A DNA stretch of 39,203 bases from Deltaproteobacteria bacterium (GCA_017303575.1 JAFLCL010000052.1:1-39203); one strand, 5' to 3'; counted from the first letter of the stretch, positions 22,770 through 31,874 are shown. Notes: a model not told the origin generated them from the sequence alone. Numbers and translations are program-made.

Positions 22770-24845
22770 TCAGCGACGACGACGACGCGCTGCGAGCGCG
22801 AGAGACGCGAGCACGAAGAGCGCGCCCGCGCCTGCATCACCGCGCATCGATCGGGCCGCGCAGAGACCGCTGCTCGTCTCGGCGGGAGGCGGCGCGGCAG
22901 CCGGTGGAGCCTCCGTCGGAGGTGCCGCTTCGGGCTCCGTGGTGGGAGCAGGGCCCGGCGCGTCGGTGCTCGCGTCGCGGCCCACGAGGCCGAGGTCGGG
23001 GGCCGGTGTGTAGACGACGCTCTCGAGCGCGATCGGTGCGCGCGTCTCGCCCTCGGCGATGGGCGGCGCGTGCGCGGGTGCGACCGATGGAACCGCGATG
23101 CCGGTGCCCATGCCTGCACCGATCCCGAACGCCTGATCGTCCTGGCCGCCGGGTCGACCACCCCAGCGACCGCGCGTCGGGTGCTCGCACGCGATCTCGC
23201 CTTCCCACGCGTGACGGATCGCGTAGCGCGACTGGAAATTGTTCTCGGGGGCCGGGCTCGCGCCCTCCTCGAGCGCGCCTTGGTCGTTCTGCACCTCGCG
23301 ACCCCCGATCACCGCGGGTGCGGCGCGGAAGACGAGATCTTCGCCGAGGCCCCCGCGCTCGTAGCGGTAGTGGAGGCGCGTCGCCACGAACTCGGTCTCG
23401 CTCGCGCTCGGCGCCGTGGGCGGCGCGCTCGAGTCGGTGGACGGAGCGCCCGTCGGCCCGCGGCAGACCACCTGCTGCGTCACGCGTGCCTCGTGGCCGT
23501 CCTCGGGCGCAGGGAAGGTCCAGCGTCGCACCGCCGACTGCATGCACGTGGACACCCGCGCGCTGACGGTGGCGAGCTCGTCCGCGGCCGCGCTCGCCTC
23601 GCTCACCGCGCCCGTCGGCGCGATCACGAAGCTCAGGTCGACACGTCCCGACGCCGAGGGGTTCTGCGCGAGATCCTGCTCGTAGCAAAAGCGCAGCTCG
23701 TTGATGTGACGACGCACGACGCGGTGCACCACCTCGGGCGACAGATCGCCGTCCACCGTCGCTGGCACCGTCAGGACCCGCGGCACCACGCCGCCCCCAC
23801 GGAAGCCCCAGCCACCGCCAGGCTGCACGCCGTCGCGGAACAGCACGTCACCGCCGAGGCTGGTGAGCATCACGTTGTCGAGCGTCGCGTCGGGTGGGCA
23901 CGGATCGCACGTCGTGGCCTGCCACGCGTACTCGGTCACCACCGCGCCCGGATGCCGCTCGAAGGTGCGCGTGAGCAGCGTCTCGTAGAACGCACCGAAC
24001 TGATCGCGCACGTCGTCCGACACGTCGAGGTTGGTGGGCATGAACGCGTTGGGATAGTTCGCGACCTCGAAGCGCTGCTGTCGCGCGAGCACCACGACGA
24101 CGAGATCCTGCGCGCCCGACGAGTTGAGGAGGCCCAGGCGCACGGGCAGCGAGAGCTCGGGACTGTCGTAGTGCACACGGAGCGGCGAGAGCACGGCGCG
24201 GCCACGCTCGAAGCGCACGCGATCGACGTCGACACGCGCGACGAAGAACTTCATGCCCGCCTCGACGTACGGTCGCAGCGCCTCCGCGGCGCCCTCGGGG
24301 ATGTGGTAGCGGTGCGCGCGCAGCCACGTGTCGAGCGCGCTCGAGTCGTTCGTGCCGAGCACGACGATGTCGTACTCACCGACCGCGAATTGCGCCTCGA
24401 CGCGCACGAACGAGCCTCCGCCGGCGCCCGAGCCGTACCCCGATCCCGAGCCGCCGCCGCCGAAGCCGATCGTGCCGAGACCACCGAGGCCGATGTTCGG
24501 ATCGACACACGGATCCTGCTCCCAGTACTCCACGAGGCGTGGGCCGGTGAGCCGCTCGATGCGCTCGAAGAGCGAACGGTCGAGCGTGCGCACGTCGGTG
24601 CGCTGGAGCACCACGGGCACCGGCACGACCATCGCGAAGTCCTCCGGCGGGCCGGCGTAGTCGTTCTGCATCGAGAGCACCGTGCGGTTGCCCTCGCGCA
24701 TCAAGACCACGGTGGTCGCGTGGTTGTGCAGCGTGGTCTCCGAGCCAGCGACGTAGAAGCCGCAGAACGCGGCCACGCGACTGGGCGCCAGCGAGACGAG
24801 CGCGAGCGCCGCGAGCAGCGACACGAGGCGGGCAGAGACACGCAT
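22770..24845 (-). CDS. DUF2330 surface protein with inserted AgmX/PglI-type domain and MYXO-CTERM-like tail
   Basis: 691 residues from the ATG at 24845, which is preceded by GGAGG at 24850-24854. Signal peptide (LLAALALVSLAPSRVAAFC). DUF2330 begins at once: FCGFYVAGSETTLHNHATTV, then DFAMVVPVPVVLQ and LVEYWEQDPC. Around residues 355-465 an AgmX/PglI C-terminal-like (TonB-C-like) module is inserted: HRVVRRHINELRFCYEQDL, GRVDLSFVIAPTG and CMQSAVRRWTFPAP. DUF2330-type text then resumes (FVATRLHYRYERGG). A Pro/Ala linker leads to a tail with one Cys (SSGLCAARS), a hydrophobic helix and RRRRR, the layout of MYXO-CTERM myxosortase substrates. Likely cell-surface; function unknown. Divergent from a second such protein. 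Confidence 0.88.
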   Translation of the reverse strand: MRVSARLVSLLAALALVSLAPSRVAAFCGFYVAGSETTLHNHATTVVLMREGNRTVLSMQNDYAGPPEDFAMVVPVPVVLQRTDVRTLDRSLFERIERLTGPRLVEYWEQDPCVDPNIGLGGLGTIGFGGGGSGSGYGSGAGGGSFVRVEAQFAVGEYDIVVLGTNDSSALDTWLRAHRYHIPEGAAEALRPYVEAGMKFFVARVDVDRVRFERGRAVLSPLRVHYDSPELSLPVRLGLLNSSGAQDLVVVVLARQQRFEVANYPNAFMPTNLDVSDDVRDQFGAFYETLLTRTFERHPGAVVTEYAWQATTCDPCPPDATLDNVMLTSLGGDVLFRDGVQPGGGWGFRGGGVVPRVLTVPATVDGDLSPEVVHRVVRRHINELRFCYEQDLAQNPSASGRVDLSFVIAPTGAVSEASAAADELATVSARVSTCMQSAVRRWTFPAPEDGHEARVTQQVVCRGPTGAPSTDSSAPPTAPSASETEFVATRLHYRYERGGLGEDLVFRAAPAVIGGREVQNDQGALEEGASPAPENNFQSRYAIRHAWEGEIACEHPTRGRWGGRPGGQDDQAFGIGAGMGTGIAVPSVAPAHAPPIAEGETRAPIALESVVYTPAPDLGLVGRDASTDAPGPAPTTEPEAAPPTEAPPAAAPPPAETSSGLCAARSMRGDAGAGALFVLASLALAARRRRR

Positions 24846-25044
24846 GGATCCTCCGAGGTCGACGACGGTACCGCGAGCGATGAAGCGATCGTGAGCGACG
24901 AAGGACCGCGCGCGCGCGCAGCGGTTCCGAGATCGCGACACCGACGCGTTGCGTCACTGGATCTCTCTTGTGCGTTCCGTCACCATGGTCCTTTCGTGTG
25001 CGGTCCACTCCAGGCCGTCGCCCCCTTCGTTCCTCGGAGCCTTC

Positions 25045-26904
25045 ATGCATCACCACCTCTCCGCGCTGCGACCGACCTTCACCGGCGGGCTCCTGCTCGC
25101 CGCGCTGGCCGTGTCGTTCGGCACCTCCCGCGCCTCTGCCCAGGCGTGCACCGAGAACGTCGCCCAGCGTCGCTACTGCGGGACCACGCTCGTCACCGGC
25201 CTCGACGGACCCGCCGACTATGGCGAGAGCGGACAGTGCCTGGGCCCCAACGACGACGGCAGCTCGCGCGCGATCGACATCACGAGCGCCTTCCCCGACG
25301 GCCTCAATTTCTTCGGCACGACGTATCGGACCGTCTACCTCAACACGAACGGCAACATCACGTTCAACGGCTCGCTCGGCACCTACACGCCGAACCCGTT
25401 CCCCGTCGCCGAGCAGCCGATGATCGCGGCGTACTGGGGCGACGTCGACATCCGCGGCTCCGCGTGCAGCGGCTTCTGCTCGGACTGCCTGACGAGCTGC
25501 GCGAACCCGACCGACAACGGCGTCTGGTACGACCTCTCTCCGGGCCGCGCCGTCTTCACGTGGGACAACACCGGTTACTACAGCTGCTCGAACGACCGTC
25601 TCATGAGCTTCCAGATCGTGCTGACGAGCGCGCCTGGCTGCGGCAGCGGGATGAGCACGTCGAGCGACTTCTCGGTCGAGTTCCGCTTCAACAAGTGTGA
25701 GTGGGACACAGGCCGCGCCTCGGGCGGCACCGCGGGCTTCTCCACGCTCATGACGCCGCGCACGACCTGCACGACGGACGCCGAGTGCGATCCGAGCGGC
25801 TTCTCGAACACCCACTGCGAGGTCGCCGAGGGCGTCTGCTACACGGGCGTGCCCGCGCAGTCCGGCTTCGACGCGGGCAACGAGCGCGACTTCGTGATGA
25901 TCCCGGGCTCGCGCACGAACGACATCGCGCGGATCCTCTGCGAGGAGACGAACGTCGATGGTGGCGAGGACGGCATCTGGCGCTTCCTCGTGCGCGGCGG
26001 CGTGGTCATGTGCCCCGACGCGGGCGAGGAGTGCACGGTGGAAGGCGAGGTCGGCGTGTGCGCGATCGGTCGCACCTCGTGCGTCGGCGGCGGCACCATC
26101 TGCTCGCCCTCGCTCGAGTCCGGCCCCGAGCGCTGCGACAACCTCGACAACGACTGCGACGGCGCCGTCGACGACGGCGACGCGCTCTGCCCCGACCCGC
26201 AGGTGTGCGCGAGCGGCCTCTGCGTCGAGCGCTGCTTCGAGGGCGGCTGCCTCGAGGGACAGACCTGCACAGCGCGCGGCGTCTGCGAAGAGACGGCGTG
26301 CGTCGGCGTGGAGTGCCCGCCCGGTCAGCGCTGCGAGGGCGGCTCCTGCGTCGCCGGCTGCGACGGCGTCACGTGCCCCATCGGACAGACCTGCCTCGCG
26401 GGTCGCTGCGTCGATGGCTGCGCGACGATCTCGTGCGACCCCGAGTGCGAGGCGTGTGACTCCGGCACCTGCGTCGCGCGCTGCACCGCGACGAGCTGCG
26501 CCGCGGGTCAGACCTGCAACGCGGACGGCGTGTGTCGCTCCTCCGCGTGCGACGGCGGCTGCCCCGCAGGCCAGCTGTGCGGCGCGAGCGGTTGCGTCGA
26601 CGCATGCACCGGCGTGGTGTGCCCCGGCGGTGAGATCTGCGAGGGCGGCATGTGCGTCACGGCCCCCGTGGTGATTCCCGACGCGGGCGTGCCGATGTCG
26701 ATGGACGACTCGGGCCTGCCGCCGCCCGACGCGTTCGTCGTCGACTTCCTCGCCGACAGCGGTGGACCGGACGCAGCGACCGGCCGCGGCCCTCGCCGCA
26801 CCGGCTGTGACTGCGAGATCCCCGCCCGCTCGGATCGCCCGACACCGCTGGCGTTCCTCGCGATCGCGGGCCTCGCGCTCGCCCTCGCGCGCCGCAAGCG
26901 CTGA
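25045..26904 (+). CDS. NIDO-domain, MopE-like Cys-rich surface protein with MYXO-CTERM tail
   Basis: 619 residues from the ATG at 25045 with GGAG 8 nt upstream. Signal peptide ending ASAQA. The N-terminal part looks like a nidogen-type extracellular domain (YLNTNGNITFNG, MIAAYWGDVDIRG). A MopE-like metal-binding motif CDNLDNDCDGAVDDGD lies near residues 363-378. Some eight EGF-like Cys repeats of the C-x-GxxCxxGxCV kind follow (about 385-545), then a DAF stretch. The tail is a GCDC motif, a hydrophobic helix and RRKR, fitting MYXO-CTERM sorting. Such multidomain proteins are secreted and surface-anchored in myxobacteria; adhesion or matrix roles are inferred. A strong hairpin follows the stop. 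Confidence 0.9.
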   Translation: MHHHLSALRPTFTGGLLLAALAVSFGTSRASAQACTENVAQRRYCGTTLVTGLDGPADYGESGQCLGPNDDGSSRAIDITSAFPDGLNFFGTTYRTVYLNTNGNITFNGSLGTYTPNPFPVAEQPMIAAYWGDVDIRGSACSGFCSDCLTSCANPTDNGVWYDLSPGRAVFTWDNTGYYSCSNDRLMSFQIVLTSAPGCGSGMSTSSDFSVEFRFNKCEWDTGRASGGTAGFSTLMTPRTTCTTDAECDPSGFSNTHCEVAEGVCYTGVPAQSGFDAGNERDFVMIPGSRTNDIARILCEETNVDGGEDGIWRFLVRGGVVMCPDAGEECTVEGEVGVCAIGRTSCVGGGTICSPSLESGPERCDNLDNDCDGAVDDGDALCPDPQVCASGLCVERCFEGGCLEGQTCTARGVCEETACVGVECPPGQRCEGGSCVAGCDGVTCPIGQTCLAGRCVDGCATISCDPECEACDSGTCVARCTATSCAAGQTCNADGVCRSSACDGGCPAGQLCGASGCVDACTGVVCPGGEICEGGMCVTAPVVIPDAGVPMSMDDSGLPPPDAFVVDFLADSGGPDAATGRGPRRTGCDCEIPARSDRPTPLAFLAIAGLALALARRKR

Positions 26905-26914
26905 GTGTGTGCCG

Positions 26915-26954
26915 CGGGCGAGGTGGTTTCCATTCGCGGAAACCATCTCGCCCG
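26915..26954. terminator. Strong hairpin, bidirectional terminator between convergent genes
   Basis: A stem of 16-17 bp: GGGCGAGGTGGTTTCC (26916-26931), loop ATTCGC, and GGAAACCATCTCGCCC (26938-26953) with one G-U pair, extended by a C-G pair. No clear U-tract, as is common in high-GC genomes. It lies between the convergent genes ending at 26904 and 26966. Confidence 0.8.
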
Positions 26955-26965
26955 TCGTCGTTCCG

Positions 26966-27763
26966 TCACCTGGGCGCGAGTCGCTCGCAGAGCGCGCGCG
27001 TCGCGTCGTCGAGCGGGAACAAGCTCTCGATGCGGAGCTCGTCCACCGACACCTGCCGTGGTGTCGAGAACGTGGTCACCGCGAGCAGGAACGCTGCACG
27101 CGTGTCCTCGCGCGCGAGCCGCACGGTGAGCGCAGGCTCGTCGCGCGTCGCGAAGTCGGGATGTCGCCATGCGGGCGGCACGTCGGGATGGGCGAGCGCG
27201 CGATGGATGAGCCGCTCGAGCCGCGCATCGCCACCCACGAGCAAGCTCTCGCGCGCGAGGCGAGCGAGCGTCGCGCGCGCGAGGGACTCCCATCCGACGA
27301 TCGCGTCACGCAGGAGACGCGGATCGAAGAGCAGCGAGATCATGTCGAGCGGATCGGGGAGGGCGTGTGGGTCGGCGAGGAACGCGCCGAAGAGGCGCCG
27401 CGCTCCCTCGGACGCGCGCAGCACCACGAGCTCGGGGTCGAGCACCACCATCGGGAACGGCTCGTGCTGTGCGATCATCTGCGCGATCACGCGCTCCACC
27501 GACGCGGGCGCCGTGTGAGAGTCGCCTTCGGAGAACCGCGCTGGCAGGCCCGCGGCGCGCAGCGCCTCGTTCTGATCGCGCAGCGGCACGCTCAGCACCG
27601 AGAGCAGCCGCAGCACCATCTCCTCGCTCGGTCGCGAGCGACCCGACTCGAGGAAACTGACGTGCCGCGCCGACACCTCGGCCTCGAGCGCGAGCTCGAG
27701 CTGCGTGAGCCCGCGTCGGCCTCGCCAGTAGCGTAGGAGCGCAGGGAACAAGCGCGTCGTCAC
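26966..27763 (-). CDS. XRE-family regulator with MmyB-like ligand-binding domain
   Basis: 265 residues from a GTG at 27763. N-terminal helix-turn-helix: RRGLTQLELALEAEVSARHV then SFLESGRSRPS (about 16-46). The rest matches the MmyB-type PAS-like sensor: FPMVVLDPELVVLRASEGAR and a long helical end. Members are single-component DNA-binding regulators, mostly of unknown ligand. It is divergent from the membrane-protein gene at 27849 across 85 bp, so that gene is its likeliest target (inference). Confidence 0.88.
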   Translation of the reverse strand: MTTRLFPALLRYWRGRRGLTQLELALEAEVSARHVSFLESGRSRPSEEMVLRLLSVLSVPLRDQNEALRAAGLPARFSEGDSHTAPASVERVIAQMIAQHEPFPMVVLDPELVVLRASEGARRLFGAFLADPHALPDPLDMISLLFDPRLLRDAIVGWESLARATLARLARESLLVGGDARLERLIHRALAHPDVPPAWRHPDFATRDEPALTVRLAREDTRAAFLLAVTTFSTPRQVSVDELRIESLFPLDDATRALCERLAPR

Positions 27764-27848
27764 CGCACGAACCTACGCCAACCCGCCGCGCACGCACTTA
27801 CCTCTCGAGGTCATCGAGGCTCCGCATCGCCCGAGACAGTCTCGATGG

Positions 27849-28268
27849 ATGCAACGCTCCACCTTCCTCACGGTCACCGCCGTCATCCCGCTCGCCGTCT
27901 CGGCCTTCGCCCTGCTCGCGCCCGCTGCGCTCCTCGAGAGCAAGGGTGTGGTGCCCTCGCCTGCGACGATCGTCTGGGTGCGAGAGGTCGGTGTGCTCCT
28001 CTTCGCGCTCGGCACCATGAACTTCGTCGTTCGTCACGAGCCGAGCTCGCGCGCGATGGTCGGCATCCTGATCGGCAACGCGCTGGTGCAGGTGGGCCTC
28101 TGTCCGATCGAGGCCATCGCCTACGCGGAGGGCGAGCTCGGCGAGCTCGGCGGCGTGGTGCCCAACACGCTGCTTCACGTCGTGCTCGCCATCGCGTTCA
28201 CGCGCTACGCATGGCTCGCACGTGCGTCCGATCAGCCGAGCGCGAGCGCGAGGCACCAGCCGAGCTGA
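27849..28268 (+). CDS. Small four-helix membrane protein
   Basis: 139 residues from the ATG at 27849. Four hydrophobic segments (VTAVIPLAVSAFALLAPAAL, IVWVREVGVLLFALGTMNFV, a third around MVGILIGNALVQVGL and a fourth around LLHVVLAIAFTRYAWLA). No domain recognised. Divergent from the XRE/MmyB regulator. Its last 37 bp overlap the 3' end of the antisense UbiA gene. Confidence 0.75.
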   Translation: MQRSTFLTVTAVIPLAVSAFALLAPAALLESKGVVPSPATIVWVREVGVLLFALGTMNFVVRHEPSSRAMVGILIGNALVQVGLCPIEAIAYAEGELGELGGVVPNTLLHVVLAIAFTRYAWLARASDQPSASARHQPS

Positions 28269-29155
28269 ACGAGGCCGAGCGCGCCCGCGGTGGCGAGCAC
28301 GAACCGGAGGCACGCGTCGCGCTGCGCCGCATCGCCGTGCGCGAGCCAGCGTGTCGAGATCGCGAGCGAGATCAGAGGCGCGATCACGACGAGCGCTGCG
28401 TGCGTCCAGGTCTGACGCGCGGCGATCACGATCGCGAAGCCCACGAGGATCGCGCTCAGCGACGCGATCACGTGGCCGCGTGCGGCGCGCTCCCCGACAC
28501 GCACGGGCCACGTTCGTTTGTGCGCGCGCGCATCGCTCGGGGCGTCGGGGAGGGCCGTGATCACGTTGCCGATCGTGTGGAGGAGCACGACCGGCGCGAG
28601 CGCGATCCAAGGGAAACGATCGAGCGATCCGACCTGCGCGTAGAAGCCCCAGAGCGGCAGCACGGCGCCGAGACCGAGGCCTTGGAGGATCTCTCCGCCA
28701 CCGCGGTACGAGAGCCGCATCGGAGGGTGGCTGTAGGCGAGCAAGAGCCCGATCGCCGCGAGCGCGAACAGCGGCGCGAGCGGCCGCGCGAGCAAGAGCG
28801 CGGCGACGATCGTCAGCACCAAGAGCGCCGCGCCCGCGATCCACGCGCCTCGCGCCAGCGCCTCGAGCGTGAGCAGGCCCTCGGGCACCACGCGCGAGCC
28901 GCCCGACACCAGCGTGTGCGTGGTGTTGTCGCGATCGGTCTCGTGATCGGCGAGGTCGTTCGCGAGCACGATGAACGCGTGATCGATCACGCCGAACACG
29001 TGCGCGAGCAGGAAGCCCACCGCGCTCACCTCGTGGCCCTCGTGGAGCGCGAGCGCCTGACCGAGCAGGATCGGCGGCGCGAGGTTGCCGTGCGCGAGCG
29101 GCCGCAGCGCGCGCACCCACGCGCGCAGCGAGCCCGGTCGAGCAGACGACGTCAT
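28232..29155 (-). CDS. UbiA-family prenyltransferase
   Basis: 307 residues from the ATG at 29155. About eight or nine membrane helices and both Asp-rich motifs that bind Mg-prenyl diphosphate: N66-D-L-A-D70-H-E-T-D74 and D204-APS-D208-ARAHK. The family attaches isoprenoid chains to aromatic acceptors (quinones, haem O, chlorophyll) in the membrane. The text looks closer to MenA/UbiA-like quinone enzymes, but the acceptor cannot be assigned and no quinone-pathway gene is adjacent. Divergent from the DUF2071 gene by 41 bp. Confidence 0.9.
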   Translation of the reverse strand: MTSSARPGSLRAWVRALRPLAHGNLAPPILLGQALALHEGHEVSAVGFLLAHVFGVIDHAFIVLANDLADHETDRDNTTHTLVSGGSRVVPEGLLTLEALARGAWIAGAALLVLTIVAALLLARPLAPLFALAAIGLLLAYSHPPMRLSYRGGGEILQGLGLGAVLPLWGFYAQVGSLDRFPWIALAPVVLLHTIGNVITALPDAPSDARAHKRTWPVRVGERAARGHVIASLSAILVGFAIVIAARQTWTHAALVVIAPLISLAISTRWLAHGDAAQRDACLRFVLATAGALGLVQLGWCLALALG

Positions 29156-29196
29156 CGGCGCGAGGGTAGCCGCGCGAGACGGGGTAGGGTGCTGCC

Positions 29197-29976
29197 GTGA
29201 CGACGGCCCTCGACCGACCGCGCGCGCGCTTCACGGACGTGAGCTCGTCGCTGCGCGACTTCGTGATCACGACGTACGACGTGGCGTGCGACACGCTCGC
29301 GTCGTTCCTCCCGCCGGGCCTCGAGATCGAGCGCGTGAGGATCGACGGTCGCGCGCGCGCGCTCGTCTCGGCCGTGTCGTTCCTCAACACGCGCTTCTTC
29401 GTGCACTTCGCGCCGTTCGTGAAGCTCGAGTGCGGACAGACGAACTACCGCGCCTACGTGCGTCGCGCGGACGGCTCACGCGCCGTGTGGTTCTTCGGCA
29501 CGAGCCTCGGATCACCGTTCGTGCTCCTGCCGCGGCACGCCTGGCGGCTGCCGTGGCATCGCATGCACGTCACGCGCTCGAGCCGGTGGCGGGGCGACAC
29601 GCTCGAGACGCTCTCGTGGCACGCGCGCGCCGACGGCGCCGAGGAGCGCCTCGAGCTCCGAGGCACGGGGCGATCGCTCGCGGTGCTGCCGGGCTTCACG
29701 AGCCCCGAGGACACGCACGCGATCCTCACGCACCCGCTCACCGGCTACCTGCGTCGACGCGATCGCGCGCTCGTCACCTACGGCGTGTGGCACGCGCCGC
29801 TCGTGATGGAGGAGGCCGAGGTGCGCGAGGCTCGCTTCGAGCTCTTCGAGCGGCTCGAGCTCGTCTCGCGCGAGCAGGCCCCGCACTCGGTGCTCGTGCA
29901 GCGCGCGACGGACTTCCTCGTGCGTCTTCCGCCGCGCCGCGCGGACTACCTCGAGGCCGCGCCCCAGAAGGCCTGA
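29197..29976 (+). CDS. DUF2071 (YqjF-like) protein
   Basis: 259 residues from a GTG at 29197. Matches DUF2071: an early LASFLPPGLEIERVRIDG, ALVSAVSFLNTRFF, then CGQTNYRAYVRRADGSRAVW, FFGTSLGSPFVLLPRH and RLPWHRMHV. The family has an acetoacetate-decarboxylase-like fold and no agreed function. No signal peptide. Divergent from the prenyltransferase, so the two may share a promoter region. The last 31 bp overlap the 3' end of the antisense lipoprotein gene. Confidence 0.8.
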   Translation: MTTALDRPRARFTDVSSSLRDFVITTYDVACDTLASFLPPGLEIERVRIDGRARALVSAVSFLNTRFFVHFAPFVKLECGQTNYRAYVRRADGSRAVWFFGTSLGSPFVLLPRHAWRLPWHRMHVTRSSRWRGDTLETLSWHARADGAEERLELRGTGRSLAVLPGFTSPEDTHAILTHPLTGYLRRRDRALVTYGVWHAPLVMEEAEVREARFELFERLELVSREQAPHSVLVQRATDFLVRLPPRRADYLEAAPQKA

Positions 29977-31016
29977 CCGGGCCGTGTCGTGAGCAAGGAC
30001 GCGTTGCCCGTCGCGAGATCGATCTGCGTCAGCTCGCCGTTGCACGTCAGGCCATAGAGCGAGGGACCGAGCGGCGCGAGCGCCCACACGCAGTCGAACC
30101 CCATCATGCCCACGATGCGGCTGCGGCCGAGCGTGGGCTCGATCTCGACGAGACGATCGCTGGTGTCGGTCAGCGAGGCGTACGCCGAGGCATAGAGGCG
30201 TCCGTCCACGAACGCGAGATCGCCGCTCGAGAACAGACCCGCGGGAAAGCGCGCGACCTCTCGTGCGGCGCCCGCTGCGACGTCGAACGCGTACACGATG
30301 TCGTCCGCCGCGCCGTAGAGGGTTCCGTCGGGCGCGACGTCGAGCGCGTTGAACGAGCCGCCCACCGGCGCGACGATCTCGTAGCTCACCGTGCGGTAGT
30401 CCACGCGCACCAGCGCAGCGACGTCCGTCGAGGCGCCGTAGAAGGTTCCGTCGGGCGCGAGCGCGATGTCGTTCAGGCTGATGGGGAACTCGCCCAGGCG
30501 CGCGAGCTCGCCGGAGGGCAGGTCCATCTCGAACAGCGTCGTCGAGTCGTGCACGAGCGCGCGCGCGAGGCAGCCGCGCGTGAGATCGCAGCGGAAGCTG
30601 AGCGGGCAGAGGTCGTCGTCGGGGATCGCGATGCATCGATCGGAGTCGGGCGCGCACGCGTCCTCCGTGCACGGCACACCGTCGTCGCAGGTGCGGCCGG
30701 GCGAGACGCAGCCCACGCCCGGCACGCACTGCTCGAGACCGTTGCAGAAGGTGCCGTCGTTGCAGCGATCACCCAGGTAGGTGTGCTGACAGCGGCCCTC
30801 GATGCAGCGATCGTCGCTGCACGAGAGGCCATCGTCGCAGCGCGCGTCGTCGCGACACTCGGGCTCGGCGTCCGGCGGCACGAAGGCATCGGCCATGGTG
30901 AACGCGTCGGGACGACCCGCATCGAATTCGGGTCGCTCGAGCCCCGACTTCGCGCCGCAGCCGATCGACGCCACGCACGCGGCGAGGAGCACAGCCTTCA
31001 GTCGTCCTCGTCGCAC
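29946..31016 (-). CDS. Cys-rich lipoprotein with propeller-like C-terminal part
   Basis: 356 residues from a GTG at 31016. Lipobox ASIGC, a short DAF linker (GRPDAFTMADAFVPPD), then a disulfide-type Cys-rich region (CRDDARCDDGLSCSDDRC and CNDGTFCNGLEQC, about 53-145). The remainder has six or so repeats of the DIALAPDGTFYGAS / LDVAPDGTLYGAADD kind, as in NHL/SMP-30-like propellers. Envelope protein of unknown ligand. Its start lies inside the 3' end of the upstream gene (19-nt overlap), indicating coupled translation in a three-gene operon. Confidence 0.85.
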   Translation of the reverse strand: MRRGRLKAVLLAACVASIGCGAKSGLERPEFDAGRPDAFTMADAFVPPDAEPECRDDARCDDGLSCSDDRCIEGRCQHTYLGDRCNDGTFCNGLEQCVPGVGCVSPGRTCDDGVPCTEDACAPDSDRCIAIPDDDLCPLSFRCDLTRGCLARALVHDSTTLFEMDLPSGELARLGEFPISLNDIALAPDGTFYGASTDVAALVRVDYRTVSYEIVAPVGGSFNALDVAPDGTLYGAADDIVYAFDVAAGAAREVARFPAGLFSSGDLAFVDGRLYASAYASLTDTSDRLVEIEPTLGRSRIVGMMGFDCVWALAPLGPSLYGLTCNGELTQIDLATGNASLLTTRPGQAFWGAASR

Positions 31017-31477
31017 TCGTACTCCAGTCGATGCTCGCGCACCGGCGTCGGCAGGCGCGGTGTCGCGCCCGTCGCCGCAGGGTCGTAGATCTCGGGCGAC
31101 TCGCCCAGCGTGGCCGACGCGCCCGTGGTGTCGCCGAGCCCACTGCCCGCGGTGCCTCCCGAGAACGCGCTGGTCGTGCGCGTCTGATCGTCCGAGAGGC
31201 GGCGCGCCTGCTCGGCCTGCGTGACCTCCTGCTGCTCTCGCACCGAGACCGTGAACTCGGCGTCGGCCGTGACTCGGTACCCGCGCGCGCCGCAGTGCGC
31301 ACGGATCTGTCGCTCTGCGTCCTCGCGCGCGGCGCCGTGGTCGCCCTCGAGCGCGTAGAGGCCGCCGGTCGCGTCGCGCGTCACGAGGCGCGCCGATCCG
31401 CCGCAGCCCATCACGACGCTGCTCGCGATCACGACGGCCGCGAACGGCACCCGAGGCGTGGGTCGTTCAGGTCCCAC
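30998..31477 (-). CDS. Small lipoprotein
   Basis: 159 residues from a GTG at 31477. Signal peptide with lipobox VVMGC. The mature part has an LEGDHGAAREDAERQI-RAHC segment followed by RGYRVT, reminiscent of short lipoproteins in which a Cys-containing helix precedes a beta strand. A Gly/Thr/Ser-rich middle and an acidic end (YECDEDD) complete it. No known domain. Overlaps both neighbours: 11 nt with the gene ending at 31467 and 19 nt with the gene starting at 31016. Confidence 0.75.
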   Translation of the reverse strand: MGPERPTPRVPFAAVVIASSVVMGCGGSARLVTRDATGGLYALEGDHGAAREDAERQIRAHCGARGYRVTADAEFTVSVREQQEVTQAEQARRLSDDQTRTTSAFSGGTAGSGLGDTTGASATLGESPEIYDPAATGATPRLPTPVREHRLEYECDEDD

Positions 31478-31874
31478 CGGGGTAGCGGTTCAGGTCGACG
31501 TTGCCGCCGGAGTTGTCGATGTCGGTCACGAGCTCCATCAGGTGGTCGAGCTCTGCGGCGTCGATCGTGCCGTCGTCGCGACGCGCCGCCTCGAAGCGGT
31601 TGTTGAGCACGCCGAAGGTCAGAAAGCTGACGTTGGGCCGCATCGCGTCGAAGCGCCCGAGCTCCGTCTCGTACTCTGCGGCGCGCGGATGCCCCGGCGT
31701 CGCTGCGTGCAGCGAGGCGGAGATCACCTGCAGCTGCGTGTCTTGTCCCGCGTCCATCAGGCCACCGCAGGCGAACGCGAAGATGCCGAAGCCGCAGCAG
31801 CTCAAGAGGGCCACCACGCCTCCCACGATCGCGCAGCCCTTCACCCAGTTGTTGCTCGAGCTCGACTCGGTCAT
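31467..31874 (-). CDS. Single-pass membrane protein
   Basis: 135 residues from the ATG at 31874. Short polar start (MTESSSSNNW), one membrane segment (VKGCAIVGGVVALLSCCGFG then IFAFAC), and a roughly 95-residue helical tail ending NVDLNRYPGGT. Several Cys lie in or next to the membrane segment. Function not recognised. First gene of the overlapping three-gene cluster; the kinase-receiver gene ends 73 bp upstream on the same strand. Confidence 0.75.
   Translation of the reverse strand: MTESSSSNNWVKGCAIVGGVVALLSCCGFGIFAFACGGLMDAGQDTQLQVISASLHAATPGHPRAAEYETELGRFDAMRPNVSFLTFGVLNNRFEAARRDDGTIDAAELDHLMELVTDIDNSGGNVDLNRYPGGT

Noticed and set aside
24376..26946. 856-codon minus-strand frame across the NIDO and DUF2330 genes
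   Set aside because: It spans two divergent real genes, is Ala/Arg-rich and has no recognisable domain.
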